From the IMG/VR virus record IMGVR_UViG_3300050014_000087, positions 1-37,498 of that record: a stretch of DNA of 37,498 nucleotides; one strand, 5' to 3'. Below the pieces are notes generated by a model that saw only the letters and a program-made list of their open reading frames with translations, made no database searches and had not been told where the DNA came from. The position numbers and the translations under genes were made by a program. Source of the stretch: a virus. Of this stretch, positions 23,114-30,749 are shown piece after piece. Numbering within the stretch: the first letter of the stretch is position 1; each line of letters begins with the position of its first letter.

Positions 23114-26030
23114 GCCCTGGGAGCCAAGTAATTTTCCATCTGAAATACAAGATGAACTAAACCGAAGAAAGGTCAATAGAAGTTTTTCATTTGTAGAAGC
23201 GGATAAAGGTGGATGGGAATCATCTGGAAATGGTGATTGGAAAAAATATAATGGTCCTATGTCTCCTTGGGTAAGATTTTGTTCTAATGGAATAGGAAAA
23301 CAATATCAAATAGATTCTAATGGAAATTATGTTTTAGATAGATATGGTAATAGAAAAAAATTAAAAGATTCTGATATCAAGCCTGGATTTGTATTTTTTG
23401 GAGGTAAAGATTTCTACAGTGGTTATGGTATAAACAATACAGAAAAGAAAGAATCAATAATTGGATATGTTCCTGATAAAACAAGTACTCCACATATTAT
23501 AGAAAACTTACAAACGAGTCAATATCCAATTAATGTTCCTCCTCCAGAAATAGAAAAAATAAATGTAACCATTCAAAAGGAGTTATATAGAAGAGCTACT
23601 ATAGAATGGGTTTGTTTTTCTAAAGCACAGATGGAATATATGACTCCATATTTTTTAATACCTGGAATTTCTTGTGTATTAGAATGGGGATGGAATCATT
23701 ATGATACAACATCTTTAATAGATTTATCAGAAACTAAAAAGTTAAAGAAAATGTTCAATAATCCATATCTTCTTTATACTGAAAATATTTTAAAATCCAA
23801 GGGTAATTATGATGTAATTATTGGAATCGTAACTCATTTTGAATGGGCTATGGAAGGAAATAAAATAAAATGTAAAACGGAAATTACATCAAAAGATCGT
23901 ATATATGCTGGACTAATAGTGGATTCTAATGTTGAGGAAGGTAAGACTAAAAATGATTTTGTAATTCCATATAACAGTCTTTCTCAATTTATTGATAAAG
24001 AAATATTTAATTTTAAAAATATAAACGCTACTGATAGTATTGAGAAATCTATGGAGAAAGTATCTCCAATTAAACCGTTTATAGCATCTCCATATAATTC
24101 TTTAATAGAGCAACAAAAACAAATAGATGCAAAATCAACACAACCATCTTCATTTAATAATTTTTTATCGGCAATAACAAGTTCAATCTCAAAAATATTG
24201 GATAGTGTTCCAAAGACTGGTTTAAATGGAAATGGATTGGAAACTCTACAAAATCAACTATATCCCGACAATAAAAAATCATTAGATACATATGCTTCTT
24301 CTTCTCTCAATTTTAATCAGTTTATATCATATGTTAACCAGAGTCATCCAAACAATTGGACGGAATATGTTTATGGGGTTTTCTATGGAAGAAATTTAAA
24401 AGATCCAAAAGGTTTATTTCAGGAGGGCGCAAATAAAAAAGAGGATTTTGATTATAAATCACACAACGATAAGTTATGGATTAATTTTGGTTTGTTAATT
24501 GAAATTATTAATTTTCACGCATCATCGTTAACACATATGGGTCAAAAAGAATTATTTCATATTGATATTGATGATGTTGTTATTGGTGGGCATCCTAATT
24601 TAATATCTTCAAATGGAGATGTTTGTTTAATTCCAAATGCAATGGCACCCAAGTATTTTTTTGGACCTTGGTATGCATTAAGACAAGATAATAGAGTAGA
24701 AAATGAAAATGATTATCTTTCTCAAATGCAACCAAGTACCTATCCATCAACCGATGGAACACTTAAAATGGTGGATGCCGAAAGAGATGGTAAATTAGCA
24801 GATTATAGAATAAAGGTTATTTGTAAACCAATTTATAACATTTATAGAGATGATATAGACGAAATTATAAATGGTATAAGATATAATAATACAAACGTTG
24901 GAGATGCCAACAATTTTTCAAAATCCAGTAATAAATATTCATTCCCATTTATTAACAATGTTAATGAATATCCTGCAAAATTTTCTGGATATTTAAAAAA
25001 TATTTATGTTAATGTTACGTTTCTACAATCGTTGATAAATAATTCGGATGTAAAAACTTACCCTCAATTCATAAAAAAAGTTTTGGAAGGAATTTCTGGA
25101 GCGTGTGGAGATTTTTGGGATTTTTCATTGGTTGGGGGCAGTGGAAGTGGTTATGATAATGATGATGATAATAATATTAAAATATCTTCTATGAAGATTG
25201 TTGATAATAAATTTATGGCATCTATTAATAAAGGAAAAGTTTTTACTTTTGATTATTATGATTCAGATAGTTTGTTATTGGGTGTAAATTTTAAACCAAC
25301 GATTAGTAATGCACAGGCTATTAGAAGTATTTATTCCAAGAATAACCATCCAGATAAAACTATATCCATTATTAATGGAAATAATGAATTGTTAGATTAT
25401 AAATTTGAAGATCGTCTTACTAAAGATGATGAAGAATATTCACCGCCAGTATATAATAAAGATATATCGGGATTTGTTAACACAATGCGTGAACTACAAC
25501 AAGTTAGACCAATTGATGGTTCTTATCAAATTACATGTGTAAGTAAAAATTTAATTCAGTCCAATATTCCAACTCATTCTCAAAGTGGGATACAAACTAT
25601 TCTTAACTCGGTTCCAAAAACTGGGTTAAATGGAAATGGATTAGAAACTCTACAAAATCAATTATATCCAGAGTCTATTAAAAAAGTGCCGATTAAAGAA
25701 GTTCCAGTTATACGAAGATTAGTTCTTCCTTCCGCAGAAATTCTACGTCTCCTACTTGACGATGGCGATGAAGAAAATAATCCAAAATATACTGGTATTA
25801 TGCCAGGAATTCAGGCAACATTCACAATTCAAGGAATTGGTGGGTTAAGAACGTTTATGATGTTTCTTGTTAGAAACCTTCCAGAACCATATTCTCATAA
25901 AAATATTGTATTTAGAATTGTAGATGTTGTGGAAAACGTTGAAAATGGAAAGTGGATTACGACTATTACCGCAGGTATTATTCCATTACGTGGGTTTATT
26001 AAAAAACGACTCGGAATAGATCCAAAATAA
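23097..26030 (+). CDS. Large baseplate hub-like protein with a 21-residue internal repeat
   Basis: A 977-residue protein beginning MPQAIKPWEPSNFPSEIQ. Distinct regions: a WVCFSKAQMEYMTPYFLIPG segment (about 175-195) with LEWGWNHYDT after it; a linker with the first repeat copy (370-390); a central domain (about 440-680) including ELFHIDIDDVVIGGHPNLIS and PKYFFGPWYALRQDN; an acidic Asp/Asn stretch (about 690); the second repeat copy (838-858); and a C-terminal beta domain (TFTIQGIGGLRTFMMFLVRN, LPEPYSH, FRIVDVVENVENGKWITTI). That last block resembles hub proteins of the gp27/gpD type, where strands such as these close the barrel domains. It follows gp53-like, as expected for a hub or spike-carrying protein, but at 977 residues is far longer than T4 gp27 (391 aa). 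Confidence 0.62.
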   Translation: MPQAIKPWEPSNFPSEIQDELNRRKVNRSFSFVEADKGGWESSGNGDWKKYNGPMSPWVRFCSNGIGKQYQIDSNGNYVLDRYGNRKKLKDSDIKPGFVFFGGKDFYSGYGINNTEKKESIIGYVPDKTSTPHIIENLQTSQYPINVPPPEIEKINVTIQKELYRRATIEWVCFSKAQMEYMTPYFLIPGISCVLEWGWNHYDTTSLIDLSETKKLKKMFNNPYLLYTENILKSKGNYDVIIGIVTHFEWAMEGNKIKCKTEITSKDRIYAGLIVDSNVEEGKTKNDFVIPYNSLSQFIDKEIFNFKNINATDSIEKSMEKVSPIKPFIASPYNSLIEQQKQIDAKSTQPSSFNNFLSAITSSISKILDSVPKTGLNGNGLETLQNQLYPDNKKSLDTYASSSLNFNQFISYVNQSHPNNWTEYVYGVFYGRNLKDPKGLFQEGANKKEDFDYKSHNDKLWINFGLLIEIINFHASSLTHMGQKELFHIDIDDVVIGGHPNLISSNGDVCLIPNAMAPKYFFGPWYALRQDNRVENENDYLSQMQPSTYPSTDGTLKMVDAERDGKLADYRIKVICKPIYNIYRDDIDEIINGIRYNNTNVGDANNFSKSSNKYSFPFINNVNEYPAKFSGYLKNIYVNVTFLQSLINNSDVKTYPQFIKKVLEGISGACGDFWDFSLVGGSGSGYDNDDDNNIKISSMKIVDNKFMASINKGKVFTFDYYDSDSLLLGVNFKPTISNAQAIRSIYSKNNHPDKTISIINGNNELLDYKFEDRLTKDDEEYSPPVYNKDISGFVNTMRELQQVRPIDGSYQITCVSKNLIQSNIPTHSQSGIQTILNSVPKTGLNGNGLETLQNQLYPESIKKVPIKEVPVIRRLVLPSAEILRLLLDDGDEENNPKYTGIMPGIQATFTIQGIGGLRTFMMFLVRNLPEPYSHKNIVFRIVDVVENVENGKWITTITAGIIPLRGFIKKRLGIDPK
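24204..24266 (+). repeat. Internal protein repeat, copy 1
   Basis: Codes for residues 370-390 of the hub-like protein, SVPKTGLNGNG followed by LETLQNQLYP, identical in amino acids to copy 2 at 25608-25670. The preceding residues (I-x-x-ILD) and following D-x-x-KK also match. Confidence 0.85.
25608..25670 (+). repeat. Internal protein repeat, copy 2
   Basis: Codes for residues 838-858. Against copy 1 the DNA differs by 5 synonymous changes (AAG/AAA, GGT/GGG, TTG/TTA, CTA/TTA, CCC/CCA) plus an AGT/TCG serine switch, with no amino acid change. Confidence 0.85.
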
Positions 26031-26032
26031 AT

Positions 26033-26060
26033 TTGACTTCTTCTTTAAAAATGATATTAT
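26033..26060 (+). promoter_or_regulatory. Possible sigma70-type promoter for the polymerase gene
   Basis: TTGACT (26033-26038), 16 nt, TATTAT (26055-26060), 9 nt before ATG 26070. No late motif is present, consistent with earlier expression of a replication gene than of the baseplate genes upstream. Confidence 0.5.
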
Positions 26061-26069
26061 GGTTTGTTG

Positions 26070-27425
26070 ATGATAGAAACATTAACTGATTATAATAATT
26101 TTAAATCCAATAACTCGGTTGGAGATTTAATATTGCATGTGATTCCATTTAAAGATGGGATGCATCCTGCTATTAATAGTTCACTTATTTTATTTGTTAG
26201 AAATATTTTAACTGGAAAAACATATTATTTTTCTTTTAATCACCCAGATTCGAAATCCACCATTACTCCATCCATTTTTATAAATGATTTTTTGGTTAAT
26301 AATAAAAATAAAATTTGGGTATTAGATAAGAAATCATTTACACAAGTTTTTAAATACTCCAATGTTTATGATGCCAATTTGATGGGATATTTACAAAATA
26401 ATTCTACATTGGAATTGGATTCATACGAAACTCCTGCTCATTATCTTATTCGTAAAAATTCAAATGGAATTGGAAATATAAACTTGGCAATCCCCATTCT
26501 AAAACATAAAGAAATGTTTGATGAAATGTCTAATGACATTACAGCAATGTTGGAAGGAAATGATGTTGATAGTTCATTTATTAATTTTAATGATGTTATA
26601 ATTGATACTCTTGGAAAGTTAGAATCACAAGGCATTTTTGTAGATAAAGAAAAATTTAATACACGTTTTAAAGTAAATGTTGGAGAAGATGGATTGGTTT
26701 ATAGTCAATATAATGTTTATACTTCAACTGGAAGACCAAGTAATAGTTATGATAATGTAAACTACTCTGCCATAAATCATACGGATGGTACACGAAAATG
26801 TTTTGTATCAAGATATAAATCAGATGGAAGGATGGTTTTAATTGATTATACTACATTTCATCCAAGAATCATATGCCATTTGACTAATTATAATATTCCA
26901 TTGGAAGTTGATATATACGAATATTTGGCAAAATTATATTTCCATAAATCTGAGGTTGATGAAACTGATGTAAAGAATTCTAAGCAACTGACATTTCGCC
27001 AATTTTTCGGCGGTGTGGAAGATGAATATTCTCATATAAAATATTTATCAAATTTAAAATCTTTTATTAATGAACAGTGGACGTTTTTTAAGAATAATGG
27101 ATATGTATTAACTCCAATATTTAAACGAAAAATTACTGATAAACATATTTTAGATCCAAACCCTCCGAAGGTTTTTAATTATATTTTACAAGCAGTTGAA
27201 GGTGAGATTTCAATTTCCAGATTAAAGATGGTTATGGATTATTTACAGAATAAAAAAACAAAACCAGTTCTTTATATTTATGACGCAATACTTTATGATT
27301 TTAATAAAGAAGATGGATATGAAACATTAAATGATTTACGCAATATAATGAGTTTGAATGGTATATTTCCTATGAAAACATATGTTGGGGAAAGTTATCA
27401 TGATGTTAAATTAGTATCCGTTTAA
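26070..27425 (+). CDS. Divergent family-A DNA polymerase-like protein with apparent thumb deletion
   Basis: A 451-residue protein (ATG 26070; TTG 26064 less likely). Family-A landmarks appear in order: LESQGIFVDKEKF (Pol I 'ERNGIKVD' position), STGRPSNSYDNVNYSAI (the TGR-x-S segment, about residue 220), motif A LIDYTTFHPRIICHLT (Asp259), motif B as K-QLTFRQFFGG (Lys305, matching the O-helix K-x3-F-x3-YG with Phe for Tyr), a Q-x3-G-E-I helix and motif C LYIYDAILYDF (Asp405, HDE changed to YDA). Both catalytic aspartates are kept. Only about 30 residues lie between GIFVD and TGR, against roughly 110 in E. coli Pol I, so the thumb helices are mostly missing. Residues 1-170 may be a decayed exonuclease domain (YDANLMGYL). 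Its neighbours include SSB, UvsX and a 5' nuclease. Activity remains to be shown. Confidence 0.72.
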   Translation: MIETLTDYNNFKSNNSVGDLILHVIPFKDGMHPAINSSLILFVRNILTGKTYYFSFNHPDSKSTITPSIFINDFLVNNKNKIWVLDKKSFTQVFKYSNVYDANLMGYLQNNSTLELDSYETPAHYLIRKNSNGIGNINLAIPILKHKEMFDEMSNDITAMLEGNDVDSSFINFNDVIIDTLGKLESQGIFVDKEKFNTRFKVNVGEDGLVYSQYNVYTSTGRPSNSYDNVNYSAINHTDGTRKCFVSRYKSDGRMVLIDYTTFHPRIICHLTNYNIPLEVDIYEYLAKLYFHKSEVDETDVKNSKQLTFRQFFGGVEDEYSHIKYLSNLKSFINEQWTFFKNNGYVLTPIFKRKITDKHILDPNPPKVFNYILQAVEGEISISRLKMVMDYLQNKKTKPVLYIYDAILYDFNKEDGYETLNDLRNIMSLNGIFPMKTYVGESYHDVKLVSV

Positions 27426-27452
27426 AATATCTATTTTTGAATATTCTTCATA

Positions 27453-27459
27453 TATTTAT
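27453..27459 (+). promoter_or_regulatory. Candidate late promoter motif TATTTATA
   Basis: It lies 11 nt before ATG 27471, giving a very short A-rich leader (ending TTAAAGAT). Confidence 0.5.
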
Positions 27460-27470
27460 ATGTTAAAGAT

Positions 27471-28316
27471 ATGTCAAGTGTTTCAGATAGAGTATTTAAT
27501 GAAGTTTGTCTAGATAACCGTATAAGTGACGGTATTTTCCGAATGGATGAAGAAGAGCATATGAATGCCCTTCGTGATTATTTTTTGAAAAGAGGTATAA
27601 CTAAGGAAGCTGCCATACATGTAACCAATCGAATGGTTGAAGGTAAATTCCCAGAACGACAGGCATATAATAAGGATGGTATATTAGTTACTTTCCCAAC
27701 TCCAAAACATAAAGCAAATGCAATATCTCGTGGAACTCATTTTGAAAAAAATCCATCTCCACAAAATTCGTCATCACAAAACTCAACTCCAGATCAGTCT
27801 GAAAAAGTAAAAACTGCACCGCCAGGATCTAAACCAGAACCAGGAGAAGTTCCTTCTAAAGAACCATCATCAAAAATTTCCGACGAAGAACCTGATGAAC
27901 CAGAGGAACCAAAAGATGGAAGTAGTGATGAAGATGATAATGATGAAACTGATGATGGTAAAAGTTTGCCCAAATCATCATTTTCATCGTCCGATAAAGT
28001 TGGTGGTGGAGAAAATACTTCTGATAAGAAATTAGAAATAGAACCTCCAAGGGGGGATGAAAAACCAGAACCAATGGCTGCTCCATCTTCTCCAGTAGAA
28101 CCTCCTGCCCCAAGAACTCCTGAAAGAATTGCGGCTGAAAAAGAAGTTGCACAACAAATTTTTAAAACTGATGATACCGTGTTAACGAATGTTGCAAACC
28201 CATTAAATATTAATGAGTCGGCATTAAATCATCAATTGAACGAACTCTATAAAAAATCATATGAATGGGGTTATAAAGAAGCGGTCACGTTTTTAACACC
28301 TTATATAAAGTCTTAA
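27471..28316 (+). CDS. Acidic, low-complexity protein with folded ends, unknown
   Basis: A 281-residue protein. Residues 1-85 look folded (RMDEEEHMNALRDYFLKRGI, TKEAAIHVTNRMVEG, TFPTPKHKANAISRGTH). About 90-215 is a disordered Ser/Pro/Glu/Asp-rich region with a very acidic core (SSDEDDNDETDDGK). The last 60 residues are helical again (ERIAAEKEVAQQIFK, LNHQLNELYKKSYEWGYKEA). Long acidic linkers between helices occur in phage scaffold, core and DNA-mimic proteins, but no family is recognised. It has a late motif, so a particle role is more likely than one in replication despite the polymerase upstream. Confidence 0.68.
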   Translation: MSSVSDRVFNEVCLDNRISDGIFRMDEEEHMNALRDYFLKRGITKEAAIHVTNRMVEGKFPERQAYNKDGILVTFPTPKHKANAISRGTHFEKNPSPQNSSSQNSTPDQSEKVKTAPPGSKPEPGEVPSKEPSSKISDEEPDEPEEPKDGSSDEDDNDETDDGKSLPKSSFSSSDKVGGGENTSDKKLEIEPPRGDEKPEPMAAPSSPVEPPAPRTPERIAAEKEVAQQIFKTDDTVLTNVANPLNINESALNHQLNELYKKSYEWGYKEAVTFLTPYIKS

Positions 28317-28326
28317 TTTAAATATT

Positions 28327-28725
28327 ATGCAAGATAATTTCAACCGCCAATTACTTTGTACTTTTTCAACTTTGTCCGAATTCAAAGAAACACTTCATAA
28401 AATTAATAAATTCTATGACGTATATAATAATAGAATATTTGCGTTTTCAAATGTAAATAATCCTAAAGAAGTATATATTACATATAATGTATTAAATATG
28501 AAAAAGGAATCTCCCAAATTCCCCAATACAATTCTAATTCATCGTAAAAAACAAACCAATACTTTATATACCCTTAATAGCATGAATAAGTTAATAGAGG
28601 AAGAACATGGAAGTATAGATCATAATTACGTTATTGATTGGACATTATATTCAAATTCACTTATAATCACTGGCGATGTATCAATTAGAATAATTCCTTT
28701 AAAAATACTTTCAATTACTGAATAA
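28327..28725 (+). CDS. Conserved-looking small protein, unknown
   Basis: A 132-residue protein, 10 nt after the preceding stop and probably in the same transcript. It alternates short strands and helices (LLCTFSTLSEFKETLHKINK, NPKEVYITYNVLNMKKE, NTILIHRKKQTNTLYTLNSM, YVIDWTLYSNSLIITGD), giving a compact alpha/beta look with no Cys pairs, membrane segment or nuclease motif. Several phage small proteins with a similar strand-helix layout bind nucleic acid, but nothing specific supports that here. Confidence 0.62.
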   Translation: MQDNFNRQLLCTFSTLSEFKETLHKINKFYDVYNNRIFAFSNVNNPKEVYITYNVLNMKKESPKFPNTILIHRKKQTNTLYTLNSMNKLIEEEHGSIDHNYVIDWTLYSNSLIITGDVSIRIIPLKILSITE

Positions 28726-28778
28726 ATAAAAGTTATTAAAATAAATGTTTTTTATTTTTCATATGCTATATATTGTAT

Positions 28779-29246
28779 ATGAAAAAAATGAAAAATGAAA
28801 AACGAGTTATAAACATTCCTAAAGAAGATTTCGACCATATTAAAAAATATTGTGATGAACATTCACTGGATATGGCAAAGTGGGTTTTAAATAATTCTTT
28901 GGAAAAACTTAAAAAGGAATTTTTTTATGAAGGAATGATTTCTGTTTCTGAGGTTAAAGAAATATTTGAAAATTCATCTAAAGTAAACATGCCGAAAAAT
29001 TGGAAATCTATTGTGATGGAAACTATTAGTAATGGTATTAGGAGTAGAGTTATTCATGGAGGATTGGATAAATATAGCAATGTTTATACTTGGAATCCAA
29101 TTATACAGGTGGAAAATATGTATGGACTACATTCCGATTTGTCATTATCTGAATCACAAACCAGTGAAATTATTGGTGAATTAACAAGTCGTGGGTTTAC
29201 TGTAATGAAATCTGATTATACCGTGCTATATTTCATATCTTGGTAA
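28779..29246 (+). CDS. Small basic protein with possible ribbon-helix-helix N-terminus
   Basis: A 155-residue protein from ATG 28779; TTG 28773 would add two residues. The start, KNEKRVINIPKEDFDHIKKY then CDEHSLDMAKWVLNNSLEKL, has a strand followed by two helices, the order of Arc/MetJ-type DNA-binding proteins, so it may regulate transcription. The remaining 100 residues form an alpha/beta domain with VENMYGLHSDLSLSESQTSE and a closing VMKSDYTVLYFISW strand. No late motif; the sequence just upstream is AT-rich. It precedes the endonuclease VII-like gene and SSB. The regulatory role is a guess from one motif. Confidence 0.6.
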   Translation: MKKMKNEKRVINIPKEDFDHIKKYCDEHSLDMAKWVLNNSLEKLKKEFFYEGMISVSEVKEIFENSSKVNMPKNWKSIVMETISNGIRSRVIHGGLDKYSNVYTWNPIIQVENMYGLHSDLSLSESQTSEIIGELTSRGFTVMKSDYTVLYFISW

Positions 29247-29261
29247 AATAAGCAAAAAGTT

Positions 29262-29711
29262 ATGATTTCCGAAAAGCAAAAACAATATTTTCAGGAGTAT
29301 TATCTCAAGAATAAAGATAAACGAAATGAGCAGAGTGCTAAATGGCGAAAATCCAATAAAGAAAAATGTAAAGAATATGTCTATAGGTGGAGAAATAATA
29401 ATCGTATGAAAACTCATAAAATAGATAAACGAGCACATCTAAAAAATAGGCATGGCATAACATCAGAAGGATATACAAAAATGTTATTAAATCAAAATGG
29501 ATGCTGTGAAATTTGTGGAAAACCACATACTGATTATAAAAGAAGTTTTCATGTTGACCACAATCATTTGACAGGAAATATTCGTGGACTTCTTTGTGTT
29601 AGATGTAATGCCGGAATTGGATATTTTAAAGATAACACGGATTTACTTGAAAAGGCCAAATTATATCTAACCAAATATGCAATACTAGAAAAAGTTAAAG
29701 ATTTAAATTAA
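29262..29711 (+). CDS. Endonuclease VII-like HNH nuclease (free-standing)
   Basis: A 149-residue protein. The N-terminal 60 residues are a basic helix of the kind seen in mobile nucleases (YYLKNKDKRNEQSAKWRKSN). Then come CCEICGKPH, FHVDHNHLTGNIRGLLCVRC and NAGIGYFKDN: a zinc site of two CxxC pairs around VDH-x-H-x-TG-x-x-RG-LLC-x-x-CN, the signature of T4 endonuclease VII (gp49, 157 aa). T4 gp49 resolves Holliday junctions and trims branched DNA before packaging. Here the different N-terminus and the location between unrelated genes make a homing-type relative more likely than the packaging resolvase, although the two cannot be separated by sequence alone. Confidence 0.78.
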   Translation: MISEKQKQYFQEYYLKNKDKRNEQSAKWRKSNKEKCKEYVYRWRNNNRMKTHKIDKRAHLKNRHGITSEGYTKMLLNQNGCCEICGKPHTDYKRSFHVDHNHLTGNIRGLLCVRCNAGIGYFKDNTDLLEKAKLYLTKYAILEKVKDLN

Positions 29712-29781
29712 AATAAGTTGTAAAAGTGTGTGTTTTGTGAGAAACTGTGATAGTTATAAACGTTAAGACTCAATTTATTGA

Positions 29782-29811
29782 TTGACGATTAACCAATTAA
29801 CTGATTAAAAT
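29782..29811 (+). promoter_or_regulatory. Possible sigma70-type promoter and A-rich leader of SSB
   Basis: TTGACG (29782-29787), 18 nt, TAAAAT (29806-29811). The leader to ATG 29830 is AAAAAAAAGAAAACATC-like: A-rich with no Shine-Dalgarno, as in Bacteroidota genes. The surrounding 118-nt gap (29712-29829) holds nothing else recognisable. Confidence 0.5.
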
Positions 29812-29829
29812 TAAAAAAAAGAAAACATC

Positions 29830-30672
29830 ATGGCAGTAAATGTACAAGCACTCGCCGCACGTCTCAAACAGTTTGAGGATGGTGCGAAAGCCTCAGAATT
29901 CGCAAAATTACTTTGGAAACCAAAGGAAGGACTTCAGACAGTTAGAATTGTTCCTTATAAATTCAATCCAGATTCTCCGTTTATTGAATTGAAGTTTTAT
30001 TACAAACTTGCAGGAAATAATTATCTTGCTCCTTGCACTTTTGGAAAACCAGATCCTATACTTGAAACAATTGACGCACTTCGTTCAAGTGGAAGTAATG
30101 AAGAAAAGGATATCGCCGCAAAATTGGCTCCAGTTACTCGAACCTATGCCCCAGTTATTGTAAGGGGAGAAGAAGAGTTGGGAGTTCGTTTTTGGGGATT
30201 TGGAATTCAAGTCTATAAGCAATTGTTAAAACTTATGACTAATGCAAAATATGGAGATATTACTTCATGGACTGAAGGAAGAGATATCGAAGTAGAGTTT
30301 CATAAAGAAAGCAAGAAAAAGAATGCTAAGGGACAATCTTTCCCAGAAACAAATATTCTTGCAGATCCTAATATAACTCCAGTTGTTAATCCTACTCGTA
30401 GGGATTTGATGGAAAAACTTATGGATCAAACAGACATTCTTACGATTTTTCCTTTGAAATCGTATGATGAATTAAAGTCTGTTGTTGACAAGTGGTTGGA
30501 TCCTGCTCAGGATACATCTGCTCCAGAGACTGACACTCCTTCAGCTAATAGCAACCCTACACCAGCAAGTGGTGCGGGTCAATCCTCTACTCCAGCACCC
30601 GCAGCAGCATCTTCTGCTAACTCTGGTGCAATGGCAGACGAGTTTGAAAAGTTCTTTCAAACTAAATCATAA
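29830..30672 (+). CDS. 32: Single-stranded DNA-binding protein (gp32-like)
   Basis: A 280-residue protein close in size to T4 gp32 (301 aa). The N-terminus (VNVQALAARLKQFEDG) matches the cooperativity arm region, and LWKPKEGLQTVRIVPYKFNP is the well-kept KxxxG-x-x-x-x-RI-x-P entry to the DNA-binding core. Further strands (FIELKFYYKLAGNNYLAP, VRFWGFGIQVYKQLLKLM) complete an OB-type fold. A Pro/Ser/Ala/Thr linker (about 222-268) leads to the acidic, aromatic tip ADEFEKFFQTKS that contacts partner proteins. Oddly, only one Cys (LAPCTFGK) remains, so the zinc site of T4 gp32 is missing. It coats ssDNA for the polymerase and UvsX next door and is followed by a terminator, so it is probably expressed on its own at high level. 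Confidence 0.88.
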   Translation: MAVNVQALAARLKQFEDGAKASEFAKLLWKPKEGLQTVRIVPYKFNPDSPFIELKFYYKLAGNNYLAPCTFGKPDPILETIDALRSSGSNEEKDIAAKLAPVTRTYAPVIVRGEEELGVRFWGFGIQVYKQLLKLMTNAKYGDITSWTEGRDIEVEFHKESKKKNAKGQSFPETNILADPNITPVVNPTRRDLMEKLMDQTDILTIFPLKSYDELKSVVDKWLDPAQDTSAPETDTPSANSNPTPASGAGQSSTPAPAAASSANSGAMADEFEKFFQTKS

Positions 30673-30700
30673 ATAATATCGTAATATATTAAAATTACTT

Positions 30701-30735
30701 GTTAATGCTACCGATCTATGGTAGCATTAACTTTT
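30701..30735 (+). terminator. Terminator between SSB and uvsX
   Basis: A perfect 12-bp stem (GTTAATGCTACC at 30701-30712 with GGTAGCATTAAC at 30720-30731), a 7-nt loop, then TTTT. It ends 14 nt before the uvsX start and overlaps the in-frame TTG at 30699, which excludes that codon as a start. Confidence 0.88.
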
Positions 30736-30749
30736 ATATAAAGGAACTT

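Noticed and set aside
29712-29829. Possible RNA gene or tRNA in the gap before SSB
   Set aside because: No cloverleaf or strong stem is visible; promoter-like boxes and an A-rich leader explain the gap.
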